Made by a program: the position numbers and the translations under genes. Below, piece after piece: positions 39,875 through 50,534 of a stretch of DNA of 64,000 nt; positions within the stretch are counted from its first letter, which is position 1, and each line of letters begins with the position of its first letter. A model generated the notes under the pieces. It was given only the letters and a program-made list of their open reading frames with translations, ran no database searches and had not been told where the DNA came from. Source of the DNA: 'Fragaria x ananassa' phyllody phytoplasma. Lineage in GTDB: Bacteria > Bacillota_I > Bacilli_A > Acholeplasmatales > Acholeplasmataceae. The DNA lies in NCBI RefSeq assembly GCF_018274325.1, contig NZ_JAGVRH010000001.1, forward strand, positions 78,181 through 142,180, in the 5' to 3' direction.

Positions 39875-41119
39875 ATGAAATCATTGAATAATAATAATTT
39901 TAAAAAATTCCAAAATTTCAAAAAAGGTGGGCAATTTTTTTTAAGCATTTTATTGCTGTTTTTACTATTTGCCATAAATTCTCATTTTCTTTCAGTTTCC
40001 GCAAATGAGCAAGAAAAAGAATTATTTGATATTGGTTCTATTAAACCTAATTTAGGGGTTTTTGAAGATATACCAACTGTAAAAGATATCTGTGAAAGAA
40101 TTAATGAATTAAACCAAGAATTATTTCTTTATACAAAAAATTATTTAAAAGATTCTGAAATATCATTTAAAATACTAAATGATACATCTTTAGATTATGA
40201 ATGTGAAGGTTTAATTACAGTACAAGAAAATGCTACAAAATTAAAAGGTCAAATAAAAATTTATTTTAAAGTTAAACAAGATTTAAATAATGTAATTCAA
40301 AATACAGATTTAGGAGAGATTCAATTAACCAAAGTTAACACAAAAGAATCATTCCAAGAAGTGTTTCCAAAAGCAATTATTGAAAAAAATCCAAATTTAA
40401 ATTTATCAGATATTGACGAACTAATTTTTGAAACAAATACTCATAAATCAGGTTCAAACATGATTACTGTTAAAGCTCCTTCTACATCATTGAAATATAA
40501 AGGAAAAATCAAATTAAATGTTATCATCAAAAAATTAAAACATCAATTATTGGAAACAATAAAAGAAGAATATAAATTAGAAAATAACTCCCAAATAAAT
40601 CATACAAAATTTTATAAAAAACTTGAACAAGAAATAAGCAAAGAACTAAAAAAAGATCCTAATATCGAATCAGCTTTAAAAAAAGCTAAAGAACAGACAG
40701 AAAAAGAATTACAAAAAATTTTAATAAATTCTAAAAATAAGCAACCAGATAATGAAAATAAAAAAGATGTTAACACAGAAGACGAGACAGACAAAAAATT
40801 ACAAAAAAACTTATTAAATTCGGAAAATGATAAAGTTATTGAAATAAATTATAAAGATGAAGATACATCCCTTAATATAGAAGAAAAGACAGAAAATTCG
40901 GAAAATAATAAAACTATTAACATAAGTGCCCCAAATACAAACACAGAACCTAAAGAAATAGTAAAATTAAATTCTAAAGTTGCTAATCATCAATTTAAAT
41001 CATTTTGGAAAGAAAATAATTATTTAATTTATATTATAATTACTAGCATTGCTATTGTTTTATTAATTGTATTAGTGATTTTTTTATCATCTTTTAAAAA
41101 AAGAAATAATTTAAAGTAA
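39875..41119 (+). CDS. Surface protein, Vmp1-like candidate
   Basis: A 414-aa protein with a signal peptide (hydrophobic core about 21-38, cleavage likely after SVSA), an outer region and a C-terminal membrane anchor (about 388-408) with a basic tail KKRNN. The outer region has two related blocks of about 80 residues; the second reads VIQNTDLGEIQLTKVN, then LIFETNTHKSGSNMITVKAP and KYKGKIKLNVIIKK. This pattern (LNNVI-NTDLGEI-YKGKI-LNV) is repeated in several mollicute surface proteins, and I recall a similar design in Vmp1 of the stolbur phytoplasma. From about 240 the sequence is lysine/glutamate-rich coiled coil with the near-repeat KELQKILINS/KKLQKNLLNS. Confidence 0.7.
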   Translation: MKSLNNNNFKKFQNFKKGGQFFLSILLLFLLFAINSHFLSVSANEQEKELFDIGSIKPNLGVFEDIPTVKDICERINELNQELFLYTKNYLKDSEISFKILNDTSLDYECEGLITVQENATKLKGQIKIYFKVKQDLNNVIQNTDLGEIQLTKVNTKESFQEVFPKAIIEKNPNLNLSDIDELIFETNTHKSGSNMITVKAPSTSLKYKGKIKLNVIIKKLKHQLLETIKEEYKLENNSQINHTKFYKKLEQEISKELKKDPNIESALKKAKEQTEKELQKILINSKNKQPDNENKKDVNTEDETDKKLQKNLLNSENDKVIEINYKDEDTSLNIEEKTENSENNKTINISAPNTNTEPKEIVKLNSKVANHQFKSFWKENNYLIYIIITSIAIVLLIVLVIFLSSFKKRNNLK

Positions 41120-41136
41120 TTGAAAATGTTGAAATA

Positions 41137-41163
41137 GAGATTAACTAATCTCTTTTTTTCTTT
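41137..41163 (+). terminator. Rho-independent terminator
   Basis: GAGATTA, ACT, AATCTC followed by a seven-T run, just after the 39875 gene. Confidence 0.75.
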
Positions 41164-41262
41164 TTGTAAATTATGCGTAATTCATAATTAATCAAAAAAA
41201 ATTTTAAAATAAATCTTAAAAAATAGTTAAAAAAAAAGAAATGGAAGGCAAATAATAAAAAA

Positions 41263-42351
41263 GTGCAAGTGCCATCCTTGAAAAAAAAAATCTATCATAT
41301 AAAAATATTCTTTTTTACTATGTTAATAATTATCTTTGTTTTGCTTGTGTTTCTGCAAAATAATTTATTTCCTCAAAAATTATCTTTATCATTACCAAAT
41401 GTTAATTATAATAATTTGAGTGATAATTTTCATAATATATCTCAATTTAAAACCCAATCCCCTATTTTAAAATATAAACAATATCATAAAAATCAAAATT
41501 TGTTAAAAATAAAAACAAGATCAAAGCGTAATAAAAAAGAGATTAAAAAAATAAAATTTTTCAAACCTGTAAAATCTAAAAATTATATTTCCAAAAGTAA
41601 AATCGAATTATTAAATACATATTATGACAAAAACAAGCCTAAATTATTAAGTATTTGTCAACAATTCTCGCCACAATTAGAATCTCAAATTCAAGATATG
41701 AATGTTTGGAATATATATTTAGGTTCTGAAAGTCAAGATAGCAAAGCATTGGAATGGTTAAAAAATAAATTCATTAACCGACATTTTGTCAAAAATTTTA
41801 GATATGGTATATACAATGATCAAATATATCAATCTTATGTTTGTTTTAATTCTCTCTTAGAAAATCCTTTACCTGAAAAGCTTTTATTAATTTATTTTGA
41901 TGAAGGAACTAGAAAAAATACTAGCAATTGCTATTCTTTAGAAGCTTTAAAAAATTTAGGGAATGGTGCTAAAAACATGTATATTTTTTGGAAAGATGAA
42001 ATCCCTATTTCTTTAAGTGAAGCTAATTTTTTGGAAAAAAATTTTTATACTGATATCGTTTATGAAAAAGTCGCTGATTACAATGGACCTTCTTATGTTA
42101 ATATTGAAAGTATTCTTTTAAAAAAATTAGATAATAATGAAATTGTTGCTAAATTTCCTATTAAATGTCAAATTAAAGCTCCTTTTTCATTATATAATTA
42201 TGATTTACAACTTCGTTTTCCTTATTATAAATACAAATCTCAAGGTTTTTTTTGGAAGACTCGTAAAATTCAAAAACTTCGTAAAGTTGATTTATATGCT
42301 ATGCAAACAGGTGAAAAAAGAACTCTTTATTATAATAAAGATAAAAAATAA
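41263..42351 (+). CDS. Membrane-anchored protein of unknown function, 362 aa
   Basis: One N-terminal membrane segment (about 15-33) follows a basic start, and then a lysine-rich linker (RSKRNKKEIKKIKFFK). The rest (about 110-340) looks like a folded globular domain with regular strands and helices, for example ALEWLKNKFINRHFVKNF and LLIYFDEGTRKNT. No motif I recognise and no catalytic pattern. The start is a GTG with GGAAGG 14 bases upstream, further than usual; TTG at 41278 is an alternative. It ends in a strong shared terminator. Confidence 0.6.
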   Translation: MQVPSLKKKIYHIKIFFFTMLIIIFVLLVFLQNNLFPQKLSLSLPNVNYNNLSDNFHNISQFKTQSPILKYKQYHKNQNLLKIKTRSKRNKKEIKKIKFFKPVKSKNYISKSKIELLNTYYDKNKPKLLSICQQFSPQLESQIQDMNVWNIYLGSESQDSKALEWLKNKFINRHFVKNFRYGIYNDQIYQSYVCFNSLLENPLPEKLLLIYFDEGTRKNTSNCYSLEALKNLGNGAKNMYIFWKDEIPISLSEANFLEKNFYTDIVYEKVADYNGPSYVNIESILLKKLDNNEIVAKFPIKCQIKAPFSLYNYDLQLRFPYYKYKSQGFFWKTRKIQKLRKVDLYAMQTGEKRTLYYNKDKK

Positions 42352-42354
42352 TAA

Positions 42355-42391
42355 AACAGTAGATTTATTCATTTAAATCTACTGTTTTTTT
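42355..42391. terminator. Strong bidirectional terminator between convergent genes
   Basis: AACAGTAGATTT and AAATCTACTGTT form a perfect 12-bp stem around ATTCATTT, followed by T-run. It serves the 41263 gene and, on the other strand, pyk. Confidence 0.8.
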
Positions 42392-42432
42392 GATATATTA
42401 AGGGTATTTTTGTTTTTTAGTTTTTTTAGTTT

Positions 42433-43779
42433 TTAAATAAGAGTTAAAGTATCTTTGGTAATTGTTGCAATAACTAAGTTATTTAACTTTTTTTTTTGTA
42501 AAATCTTTAATTTAGTAATTAATTCATGTTGATTAATATAAGGGATATTAGCAAAATTAAGAGCTAAAGAGTTACCTTCATTTTGATCTTTAACTTCGAC
42601 TAAAACAGGAACTGGAGAATGTAATTTACTTAAAGCATAAGCATATTTAAGATCATCTACTACAATGATGTTAATTCGTCCTTTTAACGCCATTTGGATA
42701 ACACCATATGCTAAATAATCTGTAGTATTTGTAGGTTCATATAAACTTGTCATAAATTCATAATCAACATATTCTTCTGCTTTATGATTGATTTTAGTCA
42801 TATAAGAAACTGCTAATTCAGGATAAAGACCAGAAGCTGACTCCCCTGATAACATAGTAGCTGTAGTACCTTCTAAAACAGCATTCCATACATCACTAAT
42901 TTCGGATTTTGTAGGACGAGGGTTTTTTTGCATTGATTCTAACATTTGAGTAGCTACAATAACAGGTTTCCCTGCATTAAGACAATCTTGAATCATTTGA
43001 GTTTGATATATGGGGACTAATTCACCTGAAACTTCAATTCCTAAATCACCACGAGCTACCATAATGCCATCAGAAACAGCAATGATGTCTGCTAAGTTAT
43101 CCATTCCTTCTTGGTTTTCAATTTTAGAAATAATTTTAATATTTTTATTTTGACAAGAATTTACAATTTCTTTGACATCTAAAACATCTTGAGTTTTTCT
43201 GACAAAAGAAAGAGCTAAAAAATCATATTTTTGTTGACAAGCAAAAGTGATATCACAGGTATCTTTTTCAGAAATATAAGGAATTTTTAATTTAATACCA
43301 GGAACATTAACGCCACGACGAGATTTAACTATATGACTATTTTGAGCCTTAGTTACTAATTCACGATTTTGTTCATCTTTATCAATTACTTTTAAAGTAA
43401 GATAACCATCATCAATAAAGATAAAATCATCTATTTTAATATCATCATAAAGTTCATAATAGTTAATGGAAAACTTTTCTTTGGTTCCTAAAACTTCTTT
43501 AAAAGCTATTCTTATTTGAGTATTTTTTTCGATTTGGACTTGTCCATCAAATTCATGAGTACGAATTTCAGGTCCTTTGGTATCTAACATAGTTGCTACA
43601 TAAGTGTTTAATTCTTGATTAATTTCTTGAATAACTTTAAGATTTTTTTTACTATTTTCATAATCAGTGTGAGAAAAATTAAAACGCGCAACATTAAGAC
43701 CGTTTTTAACTAATTGCTTTAAAATAGCTTTGTCTTGGCAAGCAGGACCTAAGGTAGATACTAATTTGGTTTTATTCAT
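42433..43779 (-). CDS. pyk: Pyruvate kinase
   Basis: A 448-aa enzyme for the last ATP-forming glycolytic step. TLGPACQDKAIL, VARFNFSHTD (substrate-binding Arg/Asn), MLDTKGPEIRTH, KIENQEGMDNL (catalytic Lys), DGIMVARGDLGIEV and ATQMLESMQKNPRPTKSE are intact; MLSGESASGLYP replaces the usual MLSGETAAGxYP. It lacks the extra PEP-utiliser domain of Bacillus enzymes. GAGGA lies upstream of the ATG. It follows gpmI after about 210 bp. Confidence 0.96.
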   Translation of the reverse strand: MNKTKLVSTLGPACQDKAILKQLVKNGLNVARFNFSHTDYENSKKNLKVIQEINQELNTYVATMLDTKGPEIRTHEFDGQVQIEKNTQIRIAFKEVLGTKEKFSINYYELYDDIKIDDFIFIDDGYLTLKVIDKDEQNRELVTKAQNSHIVKSRRGVNVPGIKLKIPYISEKDTCDITFACQQKYDFLALSFVRKTQDVLDVKEIVNSCQNKNIKIISKIENQEGMDNLADIIAVSDGIMVARGDLGIEVSGELVPIYQTQMIQDCLNAGKPVIVATQMLESMQKNPRPTKSEISDVWNAVLEGTTATMLSGESASGLYPELAVSYMTKINHKAEEYVDYEFMTSLYEPTNTTDYLAYGVIQMALKGRINIIVVDDLKYAYALSKLHSPVPVLVEVKDQNEGNSLALNFANIPYINQHELITKLKILQKKKLNNLVIATITKDTLTLI

Positions 43780-43992
43780 TTTCTGACATCCTCGATTATT
43801 TTCTATTTTTATTTGTTGATTTGTTTATGTGTTTATTTATTTTTTGTATTTTTTGATTTTCTTCTTGTTTTTTATTACTTTATTTTCTTCATAACTTTGA
43901 ACTATCAATAAATTTAGTGGTTGCAAGTTATTGATATATTGTTTGGTATTTACCAACTTATATCAAATGTTAAAAATGATTAACACAACTTA

Positions 43993-45531
43993 TTATTTTT
44001 TAACAATTAAACTTTGACCTGTCATTTCTTGGGGTTTGTTGATGTTTAACAACGCTAATAAAGTAGGTGCTACATCACACAAAGAACCTTGTTTTAAAGT
44101 AATTGTTTGATCTGTTACAATTAATGGGACTAAATTGGTAGTATGAGCTGTATGAGGATTCCCCTCGTCATCCGTCATTTGTTCTGCATTTCCGTGATCA
44201 GCTAAAATACATGCTTTGCCGTCAATAGATAAAATAGTATTAACAAGTTCTTGTAAACAAGTGTCAACTGCTTCAATAGCTTTAACAGTTGCCTCAAGAC
44301 TGCCAGTGTGTCCTACCATATCAGGGTTAGCAAAATTAAGAATTAAAGTTTGATATTTACGTGATAAAATAGCTTTTTTAGCACAATTTTTAATTTCAAA
44401 AGCACTCATTTCTGGTTTTAAGTCATAAGTGGCAACATGAGGGGAAGAAATTAATGCTCTATCTGCATTAGCAAGTGATAGTTCTTGGCCACCATCAAAA
44501 AAGAAAGTAACATGGGGATATTTTTCAGTTTCAGTTACTCTTAATTGGTTTAATCCTGAATTTGCAATTACTTCACCAAAAATATTGTTTAAAACTTCTT
44601 TTTCAAAAGCTACTATGCCTTTAACATATTTATTATATTGAGTCATAGTGACTAAAAAAAGATTATGAATCACTTTGTCACCAGTAAAATTAGTTTTTTG
44701 TGGCGAACAGAAAGAAGAAGTTAACAGAGGATTTGATAAAGCAGTTGCTAAACGCATAGCTCGATCAGGACGGAAGTTGACGAAAATAATGGCATCATTA
44801 TCATCAATTAAACCATGAGGTAAAACAATAAAAGGTTTAATGAATTCATCTGTAATCTCTTTTTGATAACAACTTTGGATTTTTTTTAAAAGATTAGAAA
44901 AACAAGGGGCTTTTTGGGAAGTTAACATATTATAAACTAAGTTTAGGCGGTCCCAATTATTATCGCGATCTAAAGCATAATATCTACCTGAAACTGATGC
45001 TATTTGAAATCCATAATCAAGGCATTCTTTTAAATAATTTAACCCTGAATGAGGCGAGGTGTCTCTACCATCAGTAAAAGCATGTAAATATGTTTTTTGT
45101 TCTAAACCACGTTGTTTTGATAAATCAAATAAAGCTTTAAAATGATTTAAATGAGAATGGATCCCACCATCAGAAATTAAACCTAAAAGATGAAGTTTAC
45201 TGTTGTTTTTTTTAACATGTTCGATGGCTTGTAAAAAAGCTTGATTTTGGAAAAAAGATTGATCTTTAATAGATTTATTAATTTGAGTTAAGGATTGATA
45301 AACAATTCTACCGGCGCCTAAATTAAGATGTCCTACTTCGCTATTACCCATTTGTCCTTCAGGCAAGCCAACTGCTTCACCAGAAGCTTTTAAAGTAGTA
45401 TTAGGATAATGTTTGAAAAGATAATCTAAATAAGGGGTTTTGGCCAAATGAAAAGCATTATTTTCTTTTTTTTGAGATAGCCCTAAACCATCTAAAATAA
45501 TAAGACTGACAAATTTTGTTGGAAGGTTCAT
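43993..45531 (-). CDS. gpmI: 2,3-bisphosphoglycerate-independent phosphoglycerate mutase
   Basis: A 512-aa metalloenzyme of the alkaline phosphatase superfamily. LIILDGLGLSQ (metal-binding Asp), GNSEVGHLNLGAGRIVYQ (the catalytic Ser in NSEVGH, about residue 61), LHAFTDGRDTSP, FVNFRPDRA, NFANPDMVGHTG and ADHGNAEQM near residue 440 supply the two-manganese site. Full length. AAGGAG upstream of the ATG. Lies between eno and pyk on the same strand in pathway order. Confidence 0.96.
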   Translation of the reverse strand: MNLPTKFVSLIILDGLGLSQKKENNAFHLAKTPYLDYLFKHYPNTTLKASGEAVGLPEGQMGNSEVGHLNLGAGRIVYQSLTQINKSIKDQSFFQNQAFLQAIEHVKKNNSKLHLLGLISDGGIHSHLNHFKALFDLSKQRGLEQKTYLHAFTDGRDTSPHSGLNYLKECLDYGFQIASVSGRYYALDRDNNWDRLNLVYNMLTSQKAPCFSNLLKKIQSCYQKEITDEFIKPFIVLPHGLIDDNDAIIFVNFRPDRAMRLATALSNPLLTSSFCSPQKTNFTGDKVIHNLFLVTMTQYNKYVKGIVAFEKEVLNNIFGEVIANSGLNQLRVTETEKYPHVTFFFDGGQELSLANADRALISSPHVATYDLKPEMSAFEIKNCAKKAILSRKYQTLILNFANPDMVGHTGSLEATVKAIEAVDTCLQELVNTILSIDGKACILADHGNAEQMTDDEGNPHTAHTTNLVPLIVTDQTITLKQGSLCDVAPTLLALLNINKPQEMTGQSLIVKK

Positions 45532-45712
45532 CTGTATGAAAACTCCTTAATTTATTCCATTTTATTCCATATAATTTAATTTATATTTTTTCCCAAAGGC
45601 TATTAAATTATTGAAAAACAAGCAAAAGGAAGATAATAACCTTGATAATGCTTTTTATAATTGTTAATTGTTATAGGTTAAGGGTTAATAGTGAATTAAG
45701 GTAAATAAAATA

Positions 45713-47023
<1,311 letters not shown>

Positions 47024-47413
47024 TTAAGATTTGGTACATAAATTTAATATGGGTAAATAAAATAAAATAGAAAAATAGGTAAAAAGTAATTAATACAAAA
47101 TAAAAAAAATAAAGGGGAAAATAAATAATTGAACAAAATGAAAAAAACTGATTCCCAAATAGTTAATTCATCAACCAATAAATATTATAATGTTTTTTTT
47201 GATTAAAAATATATTTTAATATTAATAAATTTAATAAATATTTGAAAATAGTGAAAAAAATAAAAAATACTCCCAAATATTTTCAAAGTCACAAAGTACA
47301 TTATAAAAAATATATAAAAAAGAATATTACTTGCAAAAAACAAAAAAAAGAGTACAATATAAATATAATAAAAATTATATAAAAAATATGGAAATTGAGA
47401 GAAGAATGAAAAA
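47024..47413. other. AT-rich region upstream of eno
   Basis: Divergent intergenic region of about 390 bases. No gene fragment seen. Confidence 0.4.
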
Positions 47414-48062
47414 ATGAATCAAAAGGTTAAAGCAAATATTAACAAAAACAAAAAAATAATTATGATAACTGTAATCTTAATAATACTAACATTATGTATT
47501 TATGCTATTTATCATATTGATTTTAATTTTAATAAAAAAAATAAGTTAATTAAATCAACTATTTTCTTTTTCAAATTATTTAAATAATTCAAATTATTCA
47601 CATGATACATCAGATGATTCATTAATAATAAATCCTATATCAAATCCTTAATCAATTATTTTGACTCAAGAACTACCAACAGATAGAGTGACTTCATCGT
47701 GATCAAAGTAACATGGACAAATGGGGTAATCATTCTATTGAAATTACAAGAAATTTAGTTCCTATTAACAAAGGAACAAATATGCCAATGAATCAAAGTA
47801 ATATATTACTAAATGAAGAAACTACAACAAGGACTCCTTTCAATCAGCTATTTTTCTGATACAAAAACAAGAAGTGATGTTACTGGTAGATTTAGGAACA
47901 CAACCAATAACCACTTCATATCAAAAGGAAAGCCAAACAATTAATTCCATTAAAGAATACAATACTTCTTCATTGCTTAACTACAATATCACAAAACATA
48001 TTCAATGTAATTATCTAAAAAAAACAAAGATCAAGAAAATAAATTTACTAATAAAAAAATAA
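47414..48062 (+). pseudogene. Membrane-protein gene broken by frameshifts
   Basis: The ATG at 47414 opens MNQKVKANINKNKKIIMITV and one membrane segment (about 16-36), but the frame ends after 57 codons. Further pieces in other frames read NNSNYSHDTSDDSLIINPIS, ITRNLVPINKGTNMPMNQSN and LGTQPITTSYQKESQTINS, up to about 48062. It looks like a decayed protein with an N-terminal anchor and a polar, low-complexity outer part. Family unknown. It lies just upstream of the IS3 relic. Confidence 0.5.
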
Positions 48063-48079
48063 ATAATCAAAATATTTCC

Positions 48080-48410
48080 CTTTAAATAGTTTTATATTTT
48101 TAATTAATAGTATATAAAACTTCTAATTTTATTTTTTAAAACATCATATAGGAACAAAATAATGTATTTTATATATATTTTATTTATTTAATGTAAACAA
48201 TTTTTTAACCAGTAAGAATAAAAAGCCAACACAAATTGCCCTCCTTAATTGAGGGCATTTGTTTTAATAATTTCTTTAACTTGAAATTCATTAAGATTTT
48301 GCATTTTTTCATAATGGATATTTTCACACTTCATATTTGCCCAAAATGATTCCATACATGTATTATCAGTTGGCGTACCTATTTGCTGAATAACTTGCAA
48401 TTGTATTGTT
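48080..48410 (-). mobile_element. IS3-family transposase 3' fragment
   Basis: Minus strand reads the last codons of an IS3 OrfB: QLQVIQQIGTPTDNTCMES-type sequence with FWANMKCENIHYEKMQN and LNEFQVKEII. It is about 90% identical to 10230-10595. The rest of the transposase is gone. Compared with the other copy, it has kept a terminator hairpin at 48236-48264. The fragment abuts the DUF6119-like gene. Confidence 0.75.
48236..48264. terminator. Hairpin within the IS3 relic
   Basis: GCCCTC, CTTAATT, GAGGGC with T-rich flank on the right and A-rich flank on the left. The copy at 10.4 kb lacks it. Confidence 0.6.
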
Positions 48411-48599
48411 TTGTTTTTCGTTTTTTTGTATAAGTTAAAGACACAAATAGTATCAGAAAGTACTACAAGGAAATAACTTAAATAAAAATATTTTTAATTA
48501 TTTTATTTGTTTTTTTATTTTACATTATTAGTAAATATTATTTATTGAAAATAAAATTATTTATTAACAATACAATTTAAAAAAAAAGAAAGAAAAATT

Positions 48600-49454
48600 A
48601 TGTTAATCAAATTTATTAAGAAAAATAAAAAAAGAATTATTATAAGTAGTCATATTTTTATCATTTTGTTAAATATTGTAATTTTTGGATGTTTATCAAT
48701 AGTTCATATAAAAAATAAAACTAACAGTCACGATGATAATTATATTGATGTTAATACTAATTATATTGAAAAAATTAATCAATATCTAAAAGAGCATAAA
48801 GAAACATCAAAACTTCCTGAATATAATGATGTTAAATGTAAACGTAAAGAATCAAAATATAATGAATTTGCATCTCGAAGAAATAAAAACTTTATTTTGT
48901 TAGATGCTCACTTAATTCATCCCCAAAAGGAAACACCTTTTGAAGTTTGTGATATCTTAGAATTAATTCCAGATGGTATTATTATGCATCATGTTAAAAA
49001 ATATGAAGATACATCAACATCTAAAGCTATGAGTCATTTATTTAATCAAGGTATAGTTTCTATAGAATTGATAACTAATCAAGATAAAAGTTTGCAAGAA
49101 GATTTAATTCAACAATTAAAAAGAGTATTAAATTTAAATCAAGTAAGTTCTCAAAAAATTAATAAAATAATAGATTTCATCAAAAATAAAAAAATAAAAT
49201 TAATATATCAAATTATTATTAATAAACATGACATACGTAATCCTCAAGAATATAAATTACCTATTTTTTCAAGAATTACTTTACACAATGCATTAAAACA
49301 CTTAGAAAAATTAAATATTAAAGCACTATTTGCCTTTATCCCTTCTACATTAAATAATTTATCTAAATCACCTGTGATTCCAATCATAAATGACAACAAC
49401 ATTAGTAATCGAAAAAATAATAATAGGATATCTTTAAAAATACAAATAAAATAG
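48600..49454 (+). CDS. Membrane-anchored protein resembling DUF6119/TIGR04141 family
   Basis: A 284-aa protein with one N-terminal membrane segment (about 12-34). The rest matches, in order, segments I know from DUF6119 ('sporadically distributed protein TIGR04141'): ESKYNEFASRRNKNFILLDA then HLIHPQKETPFEVCDIL (normally ...LLD..LI......IEVCDLL), IIMHHVKKYEDTS (normally LIHVKR...SS), MSHLFNQGIVSIELI (SHLFxQGxVSAELL), IKLIYQIIIN and LPIFSRITLHNALKHLEKLN (PFFSKxNLxNAAKRLxxxG). Full family members are about 500 aa and lack an anchor; this one is the C-terminal part only. Function of the family is unsettled. AGAAAGAAA precedes the ATG. It lies between an IS3 relic and an ftsH relic, so it probably came by transfer. 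Confidence 0.65.
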   Translation: MLIKFIKKNKKRIIISSHIFIILLNIVIFGCLSIVHIKNKTNSHDDNYIDVNTNYIEKINQYLKEHKETSKLPEYNDVKCKRKESKYNEFASRRNKNFILLDAHLIHPQKETPFEVCDILELIPDGIIMHHVKKYEDTSTSKAMSHLFNQGIVSIELITNQDKSLQEDLIQQLKRVLNLNQVSSQKINKIIDFIKNKKIKLIYQIIINKHDIRNPQEYKLPIFSRITLHNALKHLEKLNIKALFAFIPSTLNNLSKSPVIPIINDNNISNRKNNNRISLKIQIK

Positions 49455-49499
49455 AAATTAAGATAATAAACAATCAAATATCAATCCAATATATTATAA

Positions 49500-49535
49500 T
49501 AAAAAAAGAAGCTTTGATTAACTTCTTTTGTTTTA
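49500..49535 (+). terminator. Hairpin after the DUF6119-like gene
   Basis: AAAAGAAG and CTTCTTTTG around a ten-base loop followed by TTTT. Confidence 0.5.
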
Positions 49536-49544
49536 AATCTTTTT

Positions 49545-49920
49545 TATGCAATAACTGGAAACATATCAAATATTTCATCTTGTCTTAACACTTCTATTTG
49601 CAAACGAATTAAAGTTTTTGGCTTTTTTAATTCTTTGATAATTTGATTTAATAAGTTTTTATGCTTTTTTAATATTTCTAAAACTTAGGAAAAACATTCC
49701 TCAATAATAACTTGATAATTAATATCAGAGTGATATTATTTTTATCACTGTTTTGCATATTTTTGAACTTTAATGAAATCATTATAGCATTAGTATCATC
49801 ATATACTTTTCCATTGTATATTACTTTTTCAACTAATTTATCAACTAAACAAGTCATAATTCTTTCTTTTATTTGTTTTTCATTTGGTGATGTTACTATA
49901 TTTAATACATTTTTTCATAA
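49545..49920 (-). pseudogene. Remnant of an ftsH/hflB-type C-terminus
   Basis: Minus strand reads NIVTSPNEKQIKERIMTCLV then DKLVEKVIYNGKVYDDTNA (compare the FtsH segment KxxLxxxIxxxLGGRAAEExxFG), then after a shift VIIEECFS, stop, VLEILKKHKNLLNQIIKELK (the FtsH end AxxILxxNxxLLxxIAxxLLExETL). It ends RQDEIFDMFPVIA. At least one stop and one shift. The identification rests on pattern only; a different mobile-unit protein is possible. Confidence 0.45.
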
Positions 49921-49939
49921 AGTTGAGATTGATTAGGGA

Positions 49940-50404
49940 TATATAATCACATAATTAATTGTATGTTTGTTAGGAGTTAATAAAGAAATTGATAAACAAA
50001 AGATTTTTCAATGGTAATTTATTAACATGTATTTAAAGTCATTCTAATTTTAAAATAATTTTTTTATGTTTATTAAATATGTTAATTTATCAGTTTGTTA
50101 AGTTCACATATTTGTTACATAACTTTGATAATTTAAAGATTTTCTTAACGGGTAACAATAGGAACAATTGATTATCTATTTAAATTATAATTTATTTTTT
50201 TGATATTTTTTTCAGGAAAAACTGAAAAAGAGGGCGCACCAAGGAAATATTTATTTTAAATACATTTATATTGTTTTTAAATATTTTGACACTAACAGCA
50301 AATTAGTTCAAAGGATATCACCTAAATAAAAAGTTATGATTTAGAAACAGTTCCTCAATATTTTGTGTTTTATGTTATTTTTTACTATTATTTAGCATTA
50401 TTGA
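49940..50404. other. Non-coding stretch before the YqaJ gene
   Basis: About 465 bases, stops in all frames. Nothing identified except the promoter that follows. Confidence 0.4.
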
Positions 50405-50433
50405 TTGACAAACAAATATTTATTTGTTATATT
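50405..50433 (+). promoter_or_regulatory. Sigma-70 promoter of the YqaJ-type gene
   Basis: TTGACA at 50405-50410 and TATATT at 50428-50433, 17 bases apart, about 100 bases before the start codon. Confidence 0.7.
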
Positions 50434-50534
50434 ATAAATACTTAAATAATCAAAATACTAAGTTAAGTAAAATTAAAAATAATAAATTTTATTAGTATTT
50501 TATTGATTAATTAAAAACAAGAAAATGAGATTAT

